From the NCBI GenBank assembly GCA_002243285.1, contig CP022585.1, positions 1,972,641 to 2,036,640 on the forward strand: a DNA stretch of 64,000 bases, in the 5' to 3' direction. The notes under the pieces were generated by a model. It was given only the letters and a program-made list of their open reading frames with translations, was not told the origin of the DNA and searched no databases. Source of the stretch: Candidatus Fluviicola riflensis. GTDB taxonomy: Bacteria > Bacteroidota > Bacteroidia > Flavobacteriales_D > Crocinitomicaceae. This document shows positions 63,318-64,000 of the stretch, piece after piece. Position 1 is the first letter of the stretch, and each line of letters opens with the position of its first letter. Position numbers and translations under genes: made by a program.

Positions 63318-64000
63318 ATGAAAACAGCGACCGAAAGGGTGTTTATCACCGAATGTCCGCGAGATGCGATGCAGGGTATTCATGATTGGATTCCGACTGA
63401 TCTGAAGGTTGCATACATCAATCAGCTGCTTCAATGCGGTTTCGACCGGTTGGATTGTGGTAGCTTTGTTTCACCGAAAGCTATTCCCCAGCTCAAAGAT
63501 ACCAGGGAAGTACTAGATCGTTTGGATGATAAAGGAACTACTAAATTGCTGACCATCGTTGCAAATGAACGCGGTGCTGAAGAAGCTATTCAGTTTGATC
63601 AGATTGACTTTCTGGGGTATCCTTTCTCGATTTCCGAAACCTTTCAGCGACGCAATACCAATGCTTCAATTGAAGAATCACTTAAGCGGGTTGAAGTGAT
63701 TCATAACCTGTGTGTTAAGTCTGGTAAATCATTGGTTCTTTATCTTTCTATGGGATTCGGAAACCCGTATGGTGATGAGTGGAATGCAGAACTGGTAATG
63801 AATTGGAGCAAACGTTTATACGATACTTTTTCAATTAACGAACTGGCGTTATCGGATACGATAGGCGCGGCAACTCCGGCATTGGTAGAACAATTATTCA
63901 TGGCAATTATCCCCGAATTACCCGGGGTGAAATTAGGAGCGCATTTGCACACATTACCACAAAATGCCCAGGTTTTGGTAAAAGCAGCATATGATGGTGG
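63318..64000 (+). CDS. hydroxymethylglutaryl-CoA lyase, C-terminus beyond window
   Basis: The 227 visible codons form the N-terminal two thirds of an HMG-CoA lyase-type TIM barrel: ITECPRDAMQG (catalytic Arg-Asp), LDCGSFVSPKAIPQ, YLSMGFGNPYGDEW, ALSDTIGAATP and LGAHLHT (metal His pair). It cleaves HMG-CoA to acetoacetate and acetyl-CoA in leucine breakdown. It begins 2 bp after pyrD, so they share a transcript. The window ends before the C-terminal active-site loop. Confidence 0.9.
   Translation, partial: MKTATERVFITECPRDAMQGIHDWIPTDLKVAYINQLLQCGFDRLDCGSFVSPKAIPQLKDTREVLDRLDDKGTTKLLTIVANERGAEEAIQFDQIDFLGYPFSISETFQRRNTNASIEESLKRVEVIHNLCVKSGKSLVLYLSMGFGNPYGDEWNAELVMNWSKRLYDTFSINELALSDTIGAATPALVEQLFMAIIPELPGVKLGAHLHTLPQNAQVLVKAAYDG

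Overview
The window reads as the chromosome of a Bacteroidota bacterium, most likely a Flavobacteriales member of the Crocinitomicaceae/Fluviicola type. Supporting signs are several proteins with type IX secretion (T9SS) C-terminal sorting domains, an ssrA tag ending in YALAA, Bacteroidota-type promoters (TTG, about 19-20 bp, TAnnTTTG), almost no Shine-Dalgarno sites, and Bacteroidota-typical families (BatA, DUF4421, MbnP, PorG/DUF6089-like). Assignment below order level is inference.

Layout. 1-9.8 kb: an SPFH membrane protein (cut by the window edge), a 50-aa protein, an M13 lipoprotein peptidase with an ElaA acetyltransferase, an acyl-CoA carboxylase subunit divergent from pcm, and an MBOAT/SGNH O-acylation pair. 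10-22 kb: a secreted GH44 glucanase, trxB, a BatA / dihydroorotase-like / methyltransferase operon, a short secreted repeat protein, an orphan histidine kinase and katG. 22-31.7 kb is an accessory stretch: small stress-type genes (VOC, CinA-like, DUF5670, DUF892), a DUF559 nuclease framed by inverted repeats, a secreted dikinase-like protein, an unknown gene between 25-bp direct repeats, and an AT-rich island with a cyclase-like protein and two unknown small proteins. 31.7-40.6 kb: two unknown exported proteins, then a four-gene redox operon (FAD-SLDH-type small subunit, GMC oxidoreductase with a C-X5-C-X3-C cluster motif, PF12902 ferritin-like protein, heme-binding-like protein). 41-43.5 kb: GIY-YIG protein, tmRNA and SRP RNA. 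43.5-57.8 kb: housekeeping genes (rpe, L,D-transpeptidase, rhomboid, class-IV aminotransferase, Dph6-like, prolyl oligopeptidase, MbnP) mixed with an OAA-family lectin and a T9SS cargo protein. 57.8-60.2 kb: an integrase remnant followed by two single-gene, cassette-like units. 60.5-64 kb: ECF sigma factor, outer-membrane barrel, pyrD and the start of HMG-CoA lyase.

Functional themes are cell-surface and extracellular work (GH44, MBOAT/SGNH, L,D-transpeptidase, four probable T9SS cargoes, lectin, peptidases), oxidative and thiol stress (katG, trxB, DUF892), and ordinary metabolism (pyrD, rpe, HMG-CoA lyase, acyl-CoA carboxylase). Intergenic space is rich in palindromic dispersed repeats of at least six families. 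The most unusual items are the 35-40.6 kb redox operon, the T9SS-tagged dikinase-like protein, the cyclase-like island with duplicated upstream elements, and the recombinase remnant with cassette-like units.
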